From Bacteroidota bacterium (GTDB lineage Bacteria; Bacteroidota; Bacteroidia; Chitinophagales; Chitinophagaceae), in the NCBI GenBank assembly GCA_013287475.1, contig JABDDT010000034.1, positions 1 to 32,731 on the forward strand: DNA of 32,731 nt, given 5' to 3'. Shown here one piece after another: positions 9,753 through 19,055 of this stretch. The position numbers were made by a program, and so were the translations under genes. The notes under the pieces were generated by a model. That model saw only the letters and a program-made list of their open reading frames with translations. It ran no database searches and was not told the origin of the DNA. Within the stretch, counting starts at the first letter, position 1; the number at the start of each line of letters is the position of its first letter.

Positions 9753-11024
9753 TTATGATAGCATTTTATTCAATCCTTCTCTTTCAAAAAGTATTCTGCC
9801 AAGTTTTAAATCAGACCATCCTTCTTTTAGTTTGTATGTGAATACCGGCGTATTCCCATTTAGTTCACATTCTATAAAATAAGTGGCAATTGTTTTATTT
9901 TTTATCTCTTCAAGATCCTTTAACTGATGAAGGTGGGTGGATATAATGAATAAGGAATTTGTAAACCTGGTCAGACCTCTTATTGTAACCGTACTTATTT
10001 CCAAAGCATCTTCAATATTTGTTCCCCTGAATAATTCATCAAAAACTGCAAAACATTTCGATCCCTTTTCAGCATCTGCCAGTACATTTTTTAAAGTAAT
10101 TATTTCTGTCATAAAATGACTATATCCGCTGACAATACTATCAGTCAGATTAATAGCCGCAGAGATAGTTGTAAACAGAGGCATGACAACCTTAGTTGCC
10201 GGTACGGCGAGACCTGTCTGTCCAAGGTAAACACACAGGCTGATAGATTTCAGCAGAGTGGATTTACCCGACATATTCGGACCGGTTAACAGGATTACAT
10301 TCTTATGTGCAAACAAATCGTTCCGAACCGCTTTTTTAATCAGAGGATGAAAAAGACCTTCCATCGAAAAAGCAGTTTCATCAAAAGAAGGGAAAACAAA
10401 TCCATTTTTGATGATGCCATTGCTGATTGAAAGATAGGATTCAAATTGGAACCAGCGCTTCCAGAATGAAGCTACCTGACCATTGGTTACTTTTTCTGTA
10501 ATAATTTTCATCAATTCAACAATATGCCTGATCCTGATTTTCTTTTTACGCAGAATAGTTTCATAACGTTCAAGATCAAAATCGATGAGGAATCCGTGGA
10601 GCCTTTCCAATTCCGTCGCATACTCCCGGGGGAAATGTTGGATATCCAGCTTTTCAAAAAAAGCTGTTTGTATTCTATAAAAGAGATGAATAAGAAGGAT
10701 AAGCCTGCCTCTTTGTTGATGTCTCATTTTCTCGTTGAAAATAAGTTTCCATCTTAATTGGGGGCCGAAAAAAGAACCTGCAGAAAAAGTTTCGAAGTAA
10801 TCATAAATTTCCGACAGATTAAAACGAGAAAATGAATAATCTTTTAATAATTCTCTGTTGGCACCATATCCTTTAAGTATATGTTGTCTGTTCATTATTT
10901 CAGGCTGGGAACTTAGCGGAAACATGATTAATTCCCTAACTGCCTGTCCTGAATAATAATTAAACGTGAAATCAAACAGGGGAAGAATTTCGTCTTCAAT
11001 ATTAAGATCACTGGTATTATGCAT
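9753..11024 (-). CDS. Short MutS-family ATPase (MutS core plus ATPase domain only)
   Basis: A 423-residue MutS-related protein. The C-terminal ATPase is complete: Walker A GPNMSGKS (248-255), Walker B CFAVFDE (324-330), LFRGTN just after, and the STH switch (362-364). The first about 230 residues resemble the helical lever/core region of MutS (VRELIMFPLSSQPEIMNRQHIL). The mismatch-recognition domain I with its Phe-X-Glu motif and the connector domain II are absent, so this is not the canonical roughly 850-residue repair MutS. Minimal MutS-like proteins of this size are common in Bacteroidota, but their substrate is not established to my knowledge. ATG 11024 is the first plausible start. It converges with the amylase gene (47 bases between) and is divergent from the kinase gene. 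Confidence 0.85.
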   Translation of the reverse strand: MHNTSDLNIEDEILPLFDFTFNYYSGQAVRELIMFPLSSQPEIMNRQHILKGYGANRELLKDYSFSRFNLSEIYDYFETFSAGSFFGPQLRWKLIFNEKMRHQQRGRLILLIHLFYRIQTAFFEKLDIQHFPREYATELERLHGFLIDFDLERYETILRKKKIRIRHIVELMKIITEKVTNGQVASFWKRWFQFESYLSISNGIIKNGFVFPSFDETAFSMEGLFHPLIKKAVRNDLFAHKNVILLTGPNMSGKSTLLKSISLCVYLGQTGLAVPATKVVMPLFTTISAAINLTDSIVSGYSHFMTEIITLKNVLADAEKGSKCFAVFDELFRGTNIEDALEISTVTIRGLTRFTNSLFIISTHLHQLKDLEEIKNKTIATYFIECELNGNTPVFTYKLKEGWSDLKLGRILFEREGLNKMLS

Positions 11025-11380
11025 GAAATGTTTACAAAAGCCAATCTGTTTGAATCGGATATGATTAAATATAGGATTGCTGTTTGAAGATACTGCTTAT
11101 TGAAAGATTATTGTAATCCTTCAATTCATTGATTACTGCATTGCTACCTCCATTGATCGGGGCCCCTAAATTTTTATTAAGCCGTCGAACCACCGCCGAA
11201 ACAGCCAGGATCTGCATTTTATAATCCAAAGGAAGGAATGACAGGTGCCAAAATCGCTGGCGGATACTGCTTTATCGTTATATATCCCGGTTAGCTTGGA
11301 ATTAACATATGGTGAAACGAACTTATCCACATAAAGAGACTACCTTTTGCAGTTCGGCAACCTCTGTAATCACCAATTGA
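11025..11380. other. Intergenic region between divergent mutS-like and kinase genes
   Basis: This 356-base stretch must hold the promoters of both flanking genes, but no clear Bacteroidota-type promoter was recognised. On the minus strand it contains a 50-codon open frame (listed separately) and, in another frame (11177-11284), a protein-like stretch with Pro- and Gly-rich runs (PPAILAPVIPSFGL, then CFGGGSTA) broken by one TAA at 11219-11221. This could be a decayed gene. Confidence 0.4.
11065..11217 (-). CDS. Possible small protein (50 aa), unknown
   Basis: An ATG-started frame of 50 codons, MQILAVSAVVRRLNKN... to ...SIFKQQSYI, ending 40 bases before the MutS-like start on the same strand. 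I do not recognise it. It has no signal peptide or membrane helix and no convincing ribosome binding site. It may be a genuine small gene upstream of mutS-like, the 3' remnant of a decayed gene (see the broken frame just upstream), or chance. Low confidence. Confidence 0.22.
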   Translation of the reverse strand: MQILAVSAVVRRLNKNLGAPINGGSNAVINELKDYNNLSISSIFKQQSYI

Positions 11381-12619
11381 ATGCAAATCACAAAGCCAAA
11401 CCACCTTATTCCGACCCACCTCCATCAGAGGGCTTTTAACAATTCCTATCTGCCAAATATTATCAGCATCATAAGCGATGGTAAAATCATTGCAGCAAAT
11501 CATGCAGCAAGAAAATTACTGGGATATACGGGCAAAGAATTGCTTTCAAAAAATTTTGAAGACATATTCATCGTCTCCAATGCGCATTTTAAACGAATGC
11601 TTAAACAAAGGGGATTAACCGGACATTCTATCGGAGATTTAACTGTTATTAAGAAGAATGGCAAAGAATTACCTTGTCAGATCACATCAGTAATATTTTC
11701 CGGTGACAATCATATCAGCAAAGCAATTACTACGCTTGTCAACAGGAGTGAGGGTATAAGGCGACAAACTGAGATTGATCTTAAAAATGAAAAGAAAGTG
11801 GCCAATGAAATTATTTTTGAATTATCTAAGTCTGAAGCGATCCTTAAAAGGCTGCACAATCTTGAACATAAGCTGGATGAAGAAATAACAGCCAAAGAAG
11901 TATCGATGTCGGAATCTGAGATACAAAGAAAGCTCTTTGCAAAGGAATGGAAAGCCGAATTAAAATTAAAAGCAATACAAATAGCCGATGCTATTACAGC
12001 CGCAAAAGAACTGGAAAGATCAGATCTTGGGAAAGAACTGCATGATAATGTTAACCAATTGCTGGCTGCCTCAAGATTATATATGGACCTGGCAAAACGA
12101 AACAAAATAAACAGGGATGATAATATAAACAAGTCTTCAGAGTATACACTTACCGCAATTGAAGAAATCAGAAAACTGGCCAAGGGACTTGTGAGTAATG
12201 TCGTCAACAATGCCGGACTTTGCAATGCCATCCATTCAATGGTGGCTGACCTTATGAAAGCTTATCCAATAAAAATATCATGCAAAATGGATGATAATTT
12301 GAACATCCTGATGAGCCCCAAATTCAATTTGGATGTTTTCAGAATTGTTCAGGAACAACTGAATAATATTACCAAACATGCCAAAGCCTCAAGCGTTAAA
12401 ATCAACATTTTAGAAAAGGACGGTAACATTATTCTTACTATTACAGACGATGGAGTAGGATTTGATGTTAATGATAGCGTAAGAGGGATAGGTATAGTCA
12501 ATATTAAAAGTCGTGCTGCCGGTCATAAAGGACTCGCGGAATTTATTTCCAAACCTGGAAAAGGTTGTGTCCTTACAGTTACTTTCCCCATTGAAGATTT
12601 CAATGATGCAAACCTTTGA
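11381..12619 (+). CDS. Soluble PAS-domain sensor histidine kinase (HisKA_3 / NarL-partner type)
   Basis: A 412-residue kinase without signal peptide or membrane segment, so probably a cytoplasmic sensor. A PAS domain (about 22-120; IISDGKIIAANHAARKLLGY and the KKNGKELPCQIT strand) is followed by a long charged coiled coil (about 130-205). The HisKA_3 dimerisation domain has the phospho-acceptor H221 in LGKELHDNVNQ, and the HATPase_c domain has an N box near QLNNITKHAKAS, a G1 box DDGVGFD (356-362) and GIGIVNIKSRA. An in-frame TGA directly precedes ATG 11381, which fixes this as the first possible ATG. HisKA_3 kinases pair with NarL/LuxR response regulators. No regulator is adjacent, and the one at 18426 is the only candidate in the window. 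It converges with the AsmA-like gene with 4 bases between the stops. Confidence 0.9.
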   Translation: MQITKPNHLIPTHLHQRAFNNSYLPNIISIISDGKIIAANHAARKLLGYTGKELLSKNFEDIFIVSNAHFKRMLKQRGLTGHSIGDLTVIKKNGKELPCQITSVIFSGDNHISKAITTLVNRSEGIRRQTEIDLKNEKKVANEIIFELSKSEAILKRLHNLEHKLDEEITAKEVSMSESEIQRKLFAKEWKAELKLKAIQIADAITAAKELERSDLGKELHDNVNQLLAASRLYMDLAKRNKINRDDNINKSSEYTLTAIEEIRKLAKGLVSNVVNNAGLCNAIHSMVADLMKAYPIKISCKMDDNLNILMSPKFNLDVFRIVQEQLNNITKHAKASSVKINILEKDGNIILTITDDGVGFDVNDSVRGIGIVNIKSRAAGHKGLAEFISKPGKGCVLTVTFPIEDFNDANL

Positions 12620-12623
12620 AAGA

Positions 12624-15600
12624 TTACTTCGCTTTACCCAGTGCCATTTTATAATCATCCGGAGTACCAGTGATCTTAAGATTTATAAAATGAATTTTCT
12701 TATCCTTATCGCGATATTCAATCGCGTCTTCCTGGTCAGGATCCACATCTTCCTGCTTTTTACCAAACAGTTTTCTAAAACCTGCCTGAGTAACCAGTTT
12801 CAGTGGAATTCGAAGATAATATTCCATGTGTTTATCCATAGCCTGACTACCAGAAATCTCCAGATAACCAAGGGAGGAGTTGATATTCATAGATGGAATG
12901 GATAATGTATTGTTTTTGAATAATAGTACATTTCGCAATGTATCAAACCTTACTATGTTCAGGTTCTTATCCTTAAAATAAGATGACATCGCCTGTATAG
13001 GTGTAAAATTCACCAGTTCACCATCATAGATGTTTACGTCTATCTGCGCTTCGGAATTGTCCATAATGGGGGTAAAATCTGGGTGGATCTGGATATAACA
13101 TTTTACCTGACCAGTGAGACGTCCCTTTATATTCTTATTGATTACATAATCCTGACCTAAATAATCCAGCTTTAGCATCAGTTTTTCAAGATCCACATTA
13201 TCCACGCGAATTCTTGTTTTCAGATATATTTTATTCGGATCCGATCCATTAAAATGTGCCCTCGCGCCAATTTTCCCTCCTGCCAGTTCTATTCCAAATG
13301 TATCCATATAAAGTTGCTGGTTAGCCATCATACGCAATTTGGTGGAAATATTTTTAAATCCGAGGCTACGATACTTTACCCGTCCAATATCAATTGCAGC
13401 GTTGAAATTGATAAACGGAATACTGAAAATATTAAATGCATCAGCATGAGAATAAATGGATGCAACATTAGTAACGGCAACGGTATCAGTATCGGACGGA
13501 GGTGCAGTTATTTCTTCTTCCGCAGTTTGCACATAATTCGTCAATTGGTTCACATCAAGGAATCGAGAAGAAAACTGCAGGTAATTTTCTTTATTTCTTC
13601 TGGCAGTATCCTTACCGGTATACAGGCGCATACTGATATTAAAATCACTCCGCCCGATTTTTCCCTGCAGGGTATCAATCTTTATGAAATTGTCTATGCC
13701 GAATTTTATATTGCCGTGGATGCTGTCAAGCTGATATGGATGCTTTGTACATTCTCCGGAAATATTGGCAATCTTTATATTGGCGAACCTGAAAACAGAA
13801 TCATATTTTAACTCCATTTTTGAACGCAGCCATACATTTGAAAATACCTCCTCTTTATATTCTTTAGGAATATAGTTAATTCCGCGTCGTCCGAGTAATT
13901 CTTTCAAAGCCAGCCTCTGAGATTTAAGATCAAATGCGATCAGCGTCTTTCCTTTTTTTATCTTATTGAACCACAAAGCATAATTATTTAAACGCCCGCT
14001 AAATCTTAAATCACTGCTATCCACCTGACCTGTCAGATTACGCAGCAGAATGGAAGTATCATTTATCGTCAGATCAGCTCCAAAATCATGAAAAATATGC
14101 GGATATTTTTTAAATGCGACAGAAAGATTTTCAATTTTGAATTTACCTCTCGGAAGTGGTTTAGGATGCAGTAATTCATTCACTGAAGTCTCCAGCGTCA
14201 AACCCACATTAAAACCATAAATTTCTTCTTTTGCTTTCTGGCTTTTTGCTGAGTCAAATGATAATAATTCTTTCAAAACTATTTTATTACTGCCGGCATT
14301 CAATCTAAGCTGAACCGGTTTCTCCTGGTGGTGGAATAAAGCAGGAAGATCACTCAGTGATCCGTTCATATGAAAATCAGAATTGCCTATTCGGAATGAA
14401 ATTGTATCCAGTTGCAGAAAACCGTCTTTCATATTTGCATGCATATCAAGATGTTCAATATTGTATGGGTAGGAGGGAATACGGAATGTAAGATTGGAAA
14501 TTGTCAATTCGCTTTGTATGCCTCCTGTCAGTTTACCGATCGTTTGTTCAGGCAAACTGATGTCCACCAGCTCTTTGAAATCCATTTTCAGGTTGATATG
14601 GCCCGTAATACGCTGCAGATCCTTTATTCCAAGAAAAGCTCCAATGAATCCCAATTCCAGATCTGAATTTACCTGCATCAATATCTTTGGATTTGTAAAA
14701 TCCCGTAGAACAAGATTTCCTTTGAACTTGCCCTTGTCTGGTTTTGCACTGAAATTCAGAAGACGCAATTCCGAAGTTTTTAATGATTGCTCAGCTCCAT
14801 TGGTATAGTACCCTTTAAAATTCAGGGAATCCAGTTTCGTTTTTGTTTCTGTATTATGCAGCCATGCATTTTTACATGAGAAAGAAAGTTCGATTCGGGG
14901 CTGGCGGTTACTTATCAGTTTTCCCGTAACAGCACCCGAAAAATCAAGAACTCCGTTATATTTAAAATGTTTCAGTTCCTTCGCCAGTTTTTCTGGAGCA
15001 AAGGCCAATAATTGTCTGAAATCTGGTTTATCACCCGAAAATTTTAAATCAACTGTATTATCATGCAGGAGATCCGCAGTTCCTGAGACATTAAAAACAG
15101 CATCTTCCAGCTTCAGTTTACACAGTTCTATTTTCAACATTTGAGTTGTCTTAACATAAGACAATCTCAGATCTGCATTGAGATGTTTGTGGCGGAATAG
15201 TGAATTGTCGCCCGGCCTTGTATAATCAACGATCAAAGCTCCCTGGAGCTCGGAATAAATCTTTTCAGTGTCGTTGCTGAAGGAAGATTGTATTTTATCT
15301 ATATGTGAAACGAACTGTTGACAGCTCAGTCTGTCCAGGTAAGAGACGTTCATGTTCTTTAAAACGATTTTCTTCAAATCCAGATCCAGTTGGTTTGAAT
15401 TACCATTTGATGAAACGGCAATATCCGTGCTCAGCTGGCTGGCTTCAACTATATTTAATATTCCGTTATTTTCCCTTTCCAGGTTGAGAAGACCATTTTT
15501 CAGGAAAATCACTTTTACATGATACTGGTGTTTTAGTATATCTGTAAGACTGAAGCCAACAAAAATCTTTTCTGCTTCAAATATGGGTTTATCAGTTTTG

Positions 15601-15851
15601 AGTTTGCCGGAATAAAAATACACGTCATTAACTGCAATAGAGACATAAGGAAAATTCTGAAAAATTGAAATATTGCTGGATCCGATTGATAACTCTCCAG
15701 GTAGTTTCTTATTTAATTCTTTTACTGCCAGTAAAACCAGGCGTTGTTGCTGCGAATATAATACTGCGATCGCTGCAATAAGGAGAATGATAAGGCAAAT
15801 CAGGGGGATAAAAAGAAAGCGGATGAATACTTTCCGAATTTGGGTTTTCAT
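12624..15851 (-). CDS. AsmA-like family envelope protein
   Basis: A 1075-residue protein anchored by one N-terminal inner-membrane helix (about 10-31, FLFIPLICLIILLIAAIAVLY), with the rest predicted to be a long repetitive beta structure in the periplasm. The early LPGELSIGSSNISIFQNFPYVSIAVNDVYF stretch and the C-terminal portion (a GRLTGQVKCYIQIHPDF / SSLGYLEISGSQAMDKHMEYYLRIPLKLV block) match the AsmA/AsmA_2 families. Proteins of the AsmA/TamB/YhdP group are bridge-like and act in lipid transport or outer-membrane assembly. The precise role of this Bacteroidota branch is not known to me. It is monocistronic as far as seen, divergent from the DUF2490 gene (217-base gap). Confidence 0.85.
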   Translation of the reverse strand: MKTQIRKVFIRFLFIPLICLIILLIAAIAVLYSQQQRLVLLAVKELNKKLPGELSIGSSNISIFQNFPYVSIAVNDVYFYSGKLKTDKPIFEAEKIFVGFSLTDILKHQYHVKVIFLKNGLLNLERENNGILNIVEASQLSTDIAVSSNGNSNQLDLDLKKIVLKNMNVSYLDRLSCQQFVSHIDKIQSSFSNDTEKIYSELQGALIVDYTRPGDNSLFRHKHLNADLRLSYVKTTQMLKIELCKLKLEDAVFNVSGTADLLHDNTVDLKFSGDKPDFRQLLAFAPEKLAKELKHFKYNGVLDFSGAVTGKLISNRQPRIELSFSCKNAWLHNTETKTKLDSLNFKGYYTNGAEQSLKTSELRLLNFSAKPDKGKFKGNLVLRDFTNPKILMQVNSDLELGFIGAFLGIKDLQRITGHINLKMDFKELVDISLPEQTIGKLTGGIQSELTISNLTFRIPSYPYNIEHLDMHANMKDGFLQLDTISFRIGNSDFHMNGSLSDLPALFHHQEKPVQLRLNAGSNKIVLKELLSFDSAKSQKAKEEIYGFNVGLTLETSVNELLHPKPLPRGKFKIENLSVAFKKYPHIFHDFGADLTINDTSILLRNLTGQVDSSDLRFSGRLNNYALWFNKIKKGKTLIAFDLKSQRLALKELLGRRGINYIPKEYKEEVFSNVWLRSKMELKYDSVFRFANIKIANISGECTKHPYQLDSIHGNIKFGIDNFIKIDTLQGKIGRSDFNISMRLYTGKDTARRNKENYLQFSSRFLDVNQLTNYVQTAEEEITAPPSDTDTVAVTNVASIYSHADAFNIFSIPFINFNAAIDIGRVKYRSLGFKNISTKLRMMANQQLYMDTFGIELAGGKIGARAHFNGSDPNKIYLKTRIRVDNVDLEKLMLKLDYLGQDYVINKNIKGRLTGQVKCYIQIHPDFTPIMDNSEAQIDVNIYDGELVNFTPIQAMSSYFKDKNLNIVRFDTLRNVLLFKNNTLSIPSMNINSSLGYLEISGSQAMDKHMEYYLRIPLKLVTQAGFRKLFGKKQEDVDPDQEDAIEYRDKDKKIHFINLKITGTPDDYKMALGKAK

Positions 15852-16068
15852 TGGATTTTATTTGGCCTTTAGCTTTTCTGCTTGAGCAGATCAGCCATAC
15901 AAAATAGCCTGTTGATATTAATAAAACAACCTGGAAACTTATTTATTGCATGACTATATTAATCTCCTCATTATTTATATAACTTAATGAATATCAATAT
16001 TTTACATAATGCATTACAAATATGAAACAGGAGTTTATTAACTTCCGTTCACTTTTTTACAGGTTAAT

Positions 16069-16773
16069 ATGAATAACAAAGCACGACTTGTAGCCATTCA
16101 AGTAATTTTTCCTGTAATCATAATTATTATATCACTTGCCCCACTCAAAATAAAAGCCCAAAACAGTGAGATTGGTAACTGGTTTATTTATTTTGGCAAT
16201 CAACGAATCAATAAGAAATGGAATTGGTGGAATGAAGTACAGTATCGAAACTACAATTTTATAGGAGACTTGCGACAACTAGTCCTCAGAACCGGATTGG
16301 GATTTAATCTGACAGAAAACAATAACAATGTTCTTTTAGGTTATGCTTATGTTTATTCTGAGCCATATATTCCGGGCACTAAGAAAAAGACCAGTAATTC
16401 AAATAATACCATTTACCAGCAATTCATTACAAGGCAAAATTTCGGTCGTGTTTTCATCCAGCACCGGTACAGAATAGAGGAACGATTCTTTACAAATAAT
16501 TTCGGAATGAGGTTCAGATATTTTTTGTCATTCAATATCCCGATCAGCAAAGAAGTGATTGAATCTAAAGTATTTTATTTGTCTGCTTATAATGAAATAT
16601 TCTTACGCTCCAGGGAACCTGTTTTCGACCAGGACAGGATTTATGGAGCAGTCGGTTATGCAATAAGTAATTTTTTAAGGTTAGAAACAGGCTTAATGTA
16701 TCAGATATTTGAAAATGAAAATAAACTTCAATTTCAGATTGTGTTCATGAATAATCTTCCATTTAAAAAATAA
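16069..16773 (+). CDS. DUF2490-family outer-membrane protein
   Basis: A 234-residue predicted outer-membrane beta-barrel. A signal peptide (about 1-30, ending KIKAQ) is followed by alternating amphipathic strands rich in Tyr, Phe and Arg. The DUF2490 pattern is clear: IGNWFIYFGNQRINKKWNWWNEVQYRNYN, later FITRQNFGRVFIQHRYRIEERF, then FYLSAYNEIFLR and a RIYGAVGYAIS turn. Function of the family is not established. No operon partner: the AsmA-like gene upstream is divergent and the ice-binding gene downstream is convergent. Confidence 0.85.
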   Translation: MNNKARLVAIQVIFPVIIIIISLAPLKIKAQNSEIGNWFIYFGNQRINKKWNWWNEVQYRNYNFIGDLRQLVLRTGLGFNLTENNNNVLLGYAYVYSEPYIPGTKKKTSNSNNTIYQQFITRQNFGRVFIQHRYRIEERFFTNNFGMRFRYFLSFNIPISKEVIESKVFYLSAYNEIFLRSREPVFDQDRIYGAVGYAISNFLRLETGLMYQIFENENKLQFQIVFMNNLPFKK

Positions 16774-16865
16774 TCGGCTATATTAACTGATTGCTCATCA
16801 CGATCTTTTTAGGCCAGCGGTATTCTTCACTTTGTCGGCAGAAATGAACCCTGGAAAACTTTCAA

Positions 16866-18095
16866 TTATTCTTTCACCATGACTCTCAGCGTGATTGTTT
16901 TTGAATTCAGGCGGACCTGTACAAAATATACGCCGGTTGATTGATCAGATAAATCAAAATACGATTGAAATCCTGCTGAACCATAAACTCTCTCTCCCAG
17001 TGCATTGAATATTTCCACCGATATGACCTGGCTTTTATCACCGGTTAATGACAATTTGAACTTCCCACTTGTAGATGGATTGGGATAAAGAATTAAATTT
17101 TCGGAATCGACCTGTTCACATTTTTTTACCAGAATGGTGTTCCCGTAATTCGTGTTGCCATCAAAATCAGTTTGTTTTAATCTGTAAAACGAAACCGCTT
17201 CAATCGGCTGTTTGTCCGTATATGAATAATTACGAACTGAAGATGAATTGCCTGCTCCTTCAATCGTTTCAACGACCATCCAGTTTTTTTGTTCAATGCT
17301 CCGTTCAACAGTGAAATAATTGTTATTTGATTCTGCTGCCGTACTCCAATTTAATAATACCTGTTGATTAATACATACACCTGTAAACGAAAGCAACCCG
17401 ACAGGCAGAATCGTGCCTCCTCCAGGTAAAATATAAGCCAAAGAGCCATATATAGAGACGGCACCGGTAGTAGACAATGCTCTTCCTTCCAATATACCGC
17501 CTGCACCTAAAGAAATAGCAGCATTGTTCGCAATGATGGTTCCTCTCATGGTGGTTCCCGCAGCCATCGGTACCGCACCTTCCACTTTCCAGAATACATT
17601 AGATGCCAGTGCGCCATTAACTAAGAAAATTCCCGAAGAGGCATTTGTTGAAAATGCTCCTCCAATCAGAAAGATAAATACCGCATTGGCATCGCCCTGG
17701 GCATCCAGTGTAAGATCCGCGTCAAGAGAGGCTGCTGCCGGTAAAAAATATACACCTGCAGTCAGAACCTGTCCGTCTCCAAGTACAGGTCCTGGAAAGA
17801 AAGTAGCGACCTCGCTATTCAGTTGATTATAGGCAACCAGTAAATCTGACGAAGCCTGCGTGGTTACAGCATCTGCATTATATATCAATCCATTCAGGCC
17901 ACCGAACCCTGTGATGGCACCGGCACCGGAGCCGACATTGCCTGTAATATTTGAAACACCCGTACTGCCTACAGCACCCGTAGTAGTGAATAAGACAAAA
18001 TTGGCTGCTGTGCCTAAATTAGGAACCTGACCGAAATTCAGAAGCGGAAAAGAGAAAATAGAAATTACAATTAGAAATAACAGGTTATTTTTCAT
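16866..18095 (-). CDS. Secreted ice-binding protein (DUF3494) with T9SS sorting domain
   Basis: An extracellular protein of about 409 residues. A signal peptide (MKNNLLFLIVISIFSFPLLNFGQ) is followed by a DUF3494 ice-binding beta-solenoid (about 24-235: NLGTAANFVLFTTTGAV, SNITGNVGSGAGAITGFG, AGVYFLPAAASLDADLTLDAQGD, TTMRGTIIANNAAISLGAG, LEGRALSTTGAVSIYG). A fibronectin-like segment (LLSFTGVCINQQVLLNWSTAAES, SFYRLKQTDFDG) and a type A T9SS sorting domain (LYPNPS..GKFKLSL to STGVYFVQVRL and the final VMVKE) complete it. The family binds ice crystals and stops recrystallisation or gives freeze tolerance. I chose ATG 18095 because it gives a standard signal peptide; an in-frame ATG at 18128 would add 11 residues. 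No partner gene; it is convergent with DUF2490 and divergent from the response regulator. Confidence 0.92.
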   Translation of the reverse strand: MKNNLLFLIVISIFSFPLLNFGQVPNLGTAANFVLFTTTGAVGSTGVSNITGNVGSGAGAITGFGGLNGLIYNADAVTTQASSDLLVAYNQLNSEVATFFPGPVLGDGQVLTAGVYFLPAAASLDADLTLDAQGDANAVFIFLIGGAFSTNASSGIFLVNGALASNVFWKVEGAVPMAAGTTMRGTIIANNAAISLGAGGILEGRALSTTGAVSIYGSLAYILPGGGTILPVGLLSFTGVCINQQVLLNWSTAAESNNNYFTVERSIEQKNWMVVETIEGAGNSSSVRNYSYTDKQPIEAVSFYRLKQTDFDGNTNYGNTILVKKCEQVDSENLILYPNPSTSGKFKLSLTGDKSQVISVEIFNALGERVYGSAGFQSYFDLSDQSTGVYFVQVRLNSKTITLRVMVKE

Positions 18096-18425
18096 AGGAG
18101 GGATTTTAGAGGCGGCGAAAAAGTTCATGCCGCAGGTTTATGGTAAAGTAGACAAATGCTAAACCAACTGCAAGATGATTCATGTCATGTCCGTAAAAGT
18201 TCTGCTTTTATTTTCAATAATTACCTCACAGGAATCTGATTTGTGAAATGATATGAATCGATTGTAGTTGAGTTGCCGGATCCGGGTAGACTAAATGCTA
18301 TTACTAGTTTGGTCTAAGTGTTTCCCCTTAGATACGCAAATTCTGATTGCATGAAGTAATAATTTAGTTACTCGTTGAAATAAATGGTAACTTGATATGT
18401 TGCAGTTCTTCAAATAGATGTCTAA
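18096..18425. other. Intergenic region between ice-binding gene and response regulator
   Basis: These 330 bases separate two divergent genes and must hold both promoters. No confident promoter was recognised. A small inverted pair AGTTAC / GTAACT flanks 16 bases at about 18366-18393, close upstream of the regulator gene, and could be an operator, but pairs of this size arise by chance in AT-rich DNA. No coding potential was seen. Confidence 0.35.
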
Positions 18426-19055
18426 ATGCTTCGAATCCTAATTGCAGATGATCATTCCGTAGTGCGCGTGGGCTTAAAACAGATATTGCAGAATGAATTC
18501 CCGTCTGCATTAATTGAAGAAGTTGGCGATGCCGAAGGACTTGTAAAAAAAATAATGATAGAAGAGTGGGATGTTGTTATCAGCGATATTTCCATGCCGG
18601 GCAGAAGCGGGTTGGACGTTTTGACTCAAATCAGACAGATTCACCCAAAGCTGCCTTTTCTGATTCTGAGTATGTACCCTGAAGATCAATATGCGATCAG
18701 GGTTTTAAAGGCCGGCGCCTCAGGCTTCCTGAATAAGGATGCGGCTCCCGAAGAGTTGGTAAAGGCTATAAACCGGGTTTTATTGGGAAAGAAATATATT
18801 ACTCCTTCCATTGCAGAAAGATTAGTAACCACGGTCGACCAGCATGATGTGGAATTTACCCATGAAAGCCTTTCTGACCGGGAATTTGAAGTAATGAAAT
18901 TATTGGCTTCCGGTAAATCCGTATCGGAAATTTCAGATCAAATTTCCCTGAGTGTTAGCACAATAAGTACATACCGGGCAAGGATCATGACTAAGATGAA
19001 CATGAAAACCAATACCGATCTGATCATGTATTCTATTGATCATAAACTGATCTGA
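18426..19055 (+). CDS. NarL/FixJ-type two-component response regulator
   Basis: A 209-residue DNA-binding response regulator. The receiver domain (1-120) has the acidic pair D8-D9, phospho-acceptor D54 in VVISDISMPG, the LILSMYPED switch region and the conserved Lys in GFLNKDAAPEEL. A LuxR-type helix-turn-helix (about 143-205) follows: LSDREFEVMKLLASGKSVSEISDQISLSVSTISTYRARIMTKM. It is normally phosphorylated by a HisKA_3 kinase. None is adjacent, so it is an orphan; the PAS kinase at 11381-12619 is a possible partner on domain type only. Target genes are unknown, though the divergent ice-binding gene shares its upstream region. Confidence 0.95.
   Translation: MLRILIADDHSVVRVGLKQILQNEFPSALIEEVGDAEGLVKKIMIEEWDVVISDISMPGRSGLDVLTQIRQIHPKLPFLILSMYPEDQYAIRVLKAGASGFLNKDAAPEELVKAINRVLLGKKYITPSIAERLVTTVDQHDVEFTHESLSDREFEVMKLLASGKSVSEISDQISLSVSTISTYRARIMTKMNMKTNTDLIMYSIDHKLI

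Noticed and set aside
11710-12231. A 173-codon antisense open frame inside the histidine kinase gene.
   Set aside because: Its Ser/Leu-rich translation is the mirror of the kinase coding strand; the plus-strand frame carries all kinase motifs and no domain is visible in the antisense product.
12513-12905. A plus-strand 130-codon frame spanning the ends of the kinase and AsmA-like genes.
   Set aside because: It overlaps two well-supported genes in other frames and shows no recognisable protein features.
13254-13811. A 185-codon antisense open frame inside the AsmA-like gene.
   Set aside because: No family features, and the AsmA-like frame is continuous through the region; it is a by-product of long AT-rich coding sequence.
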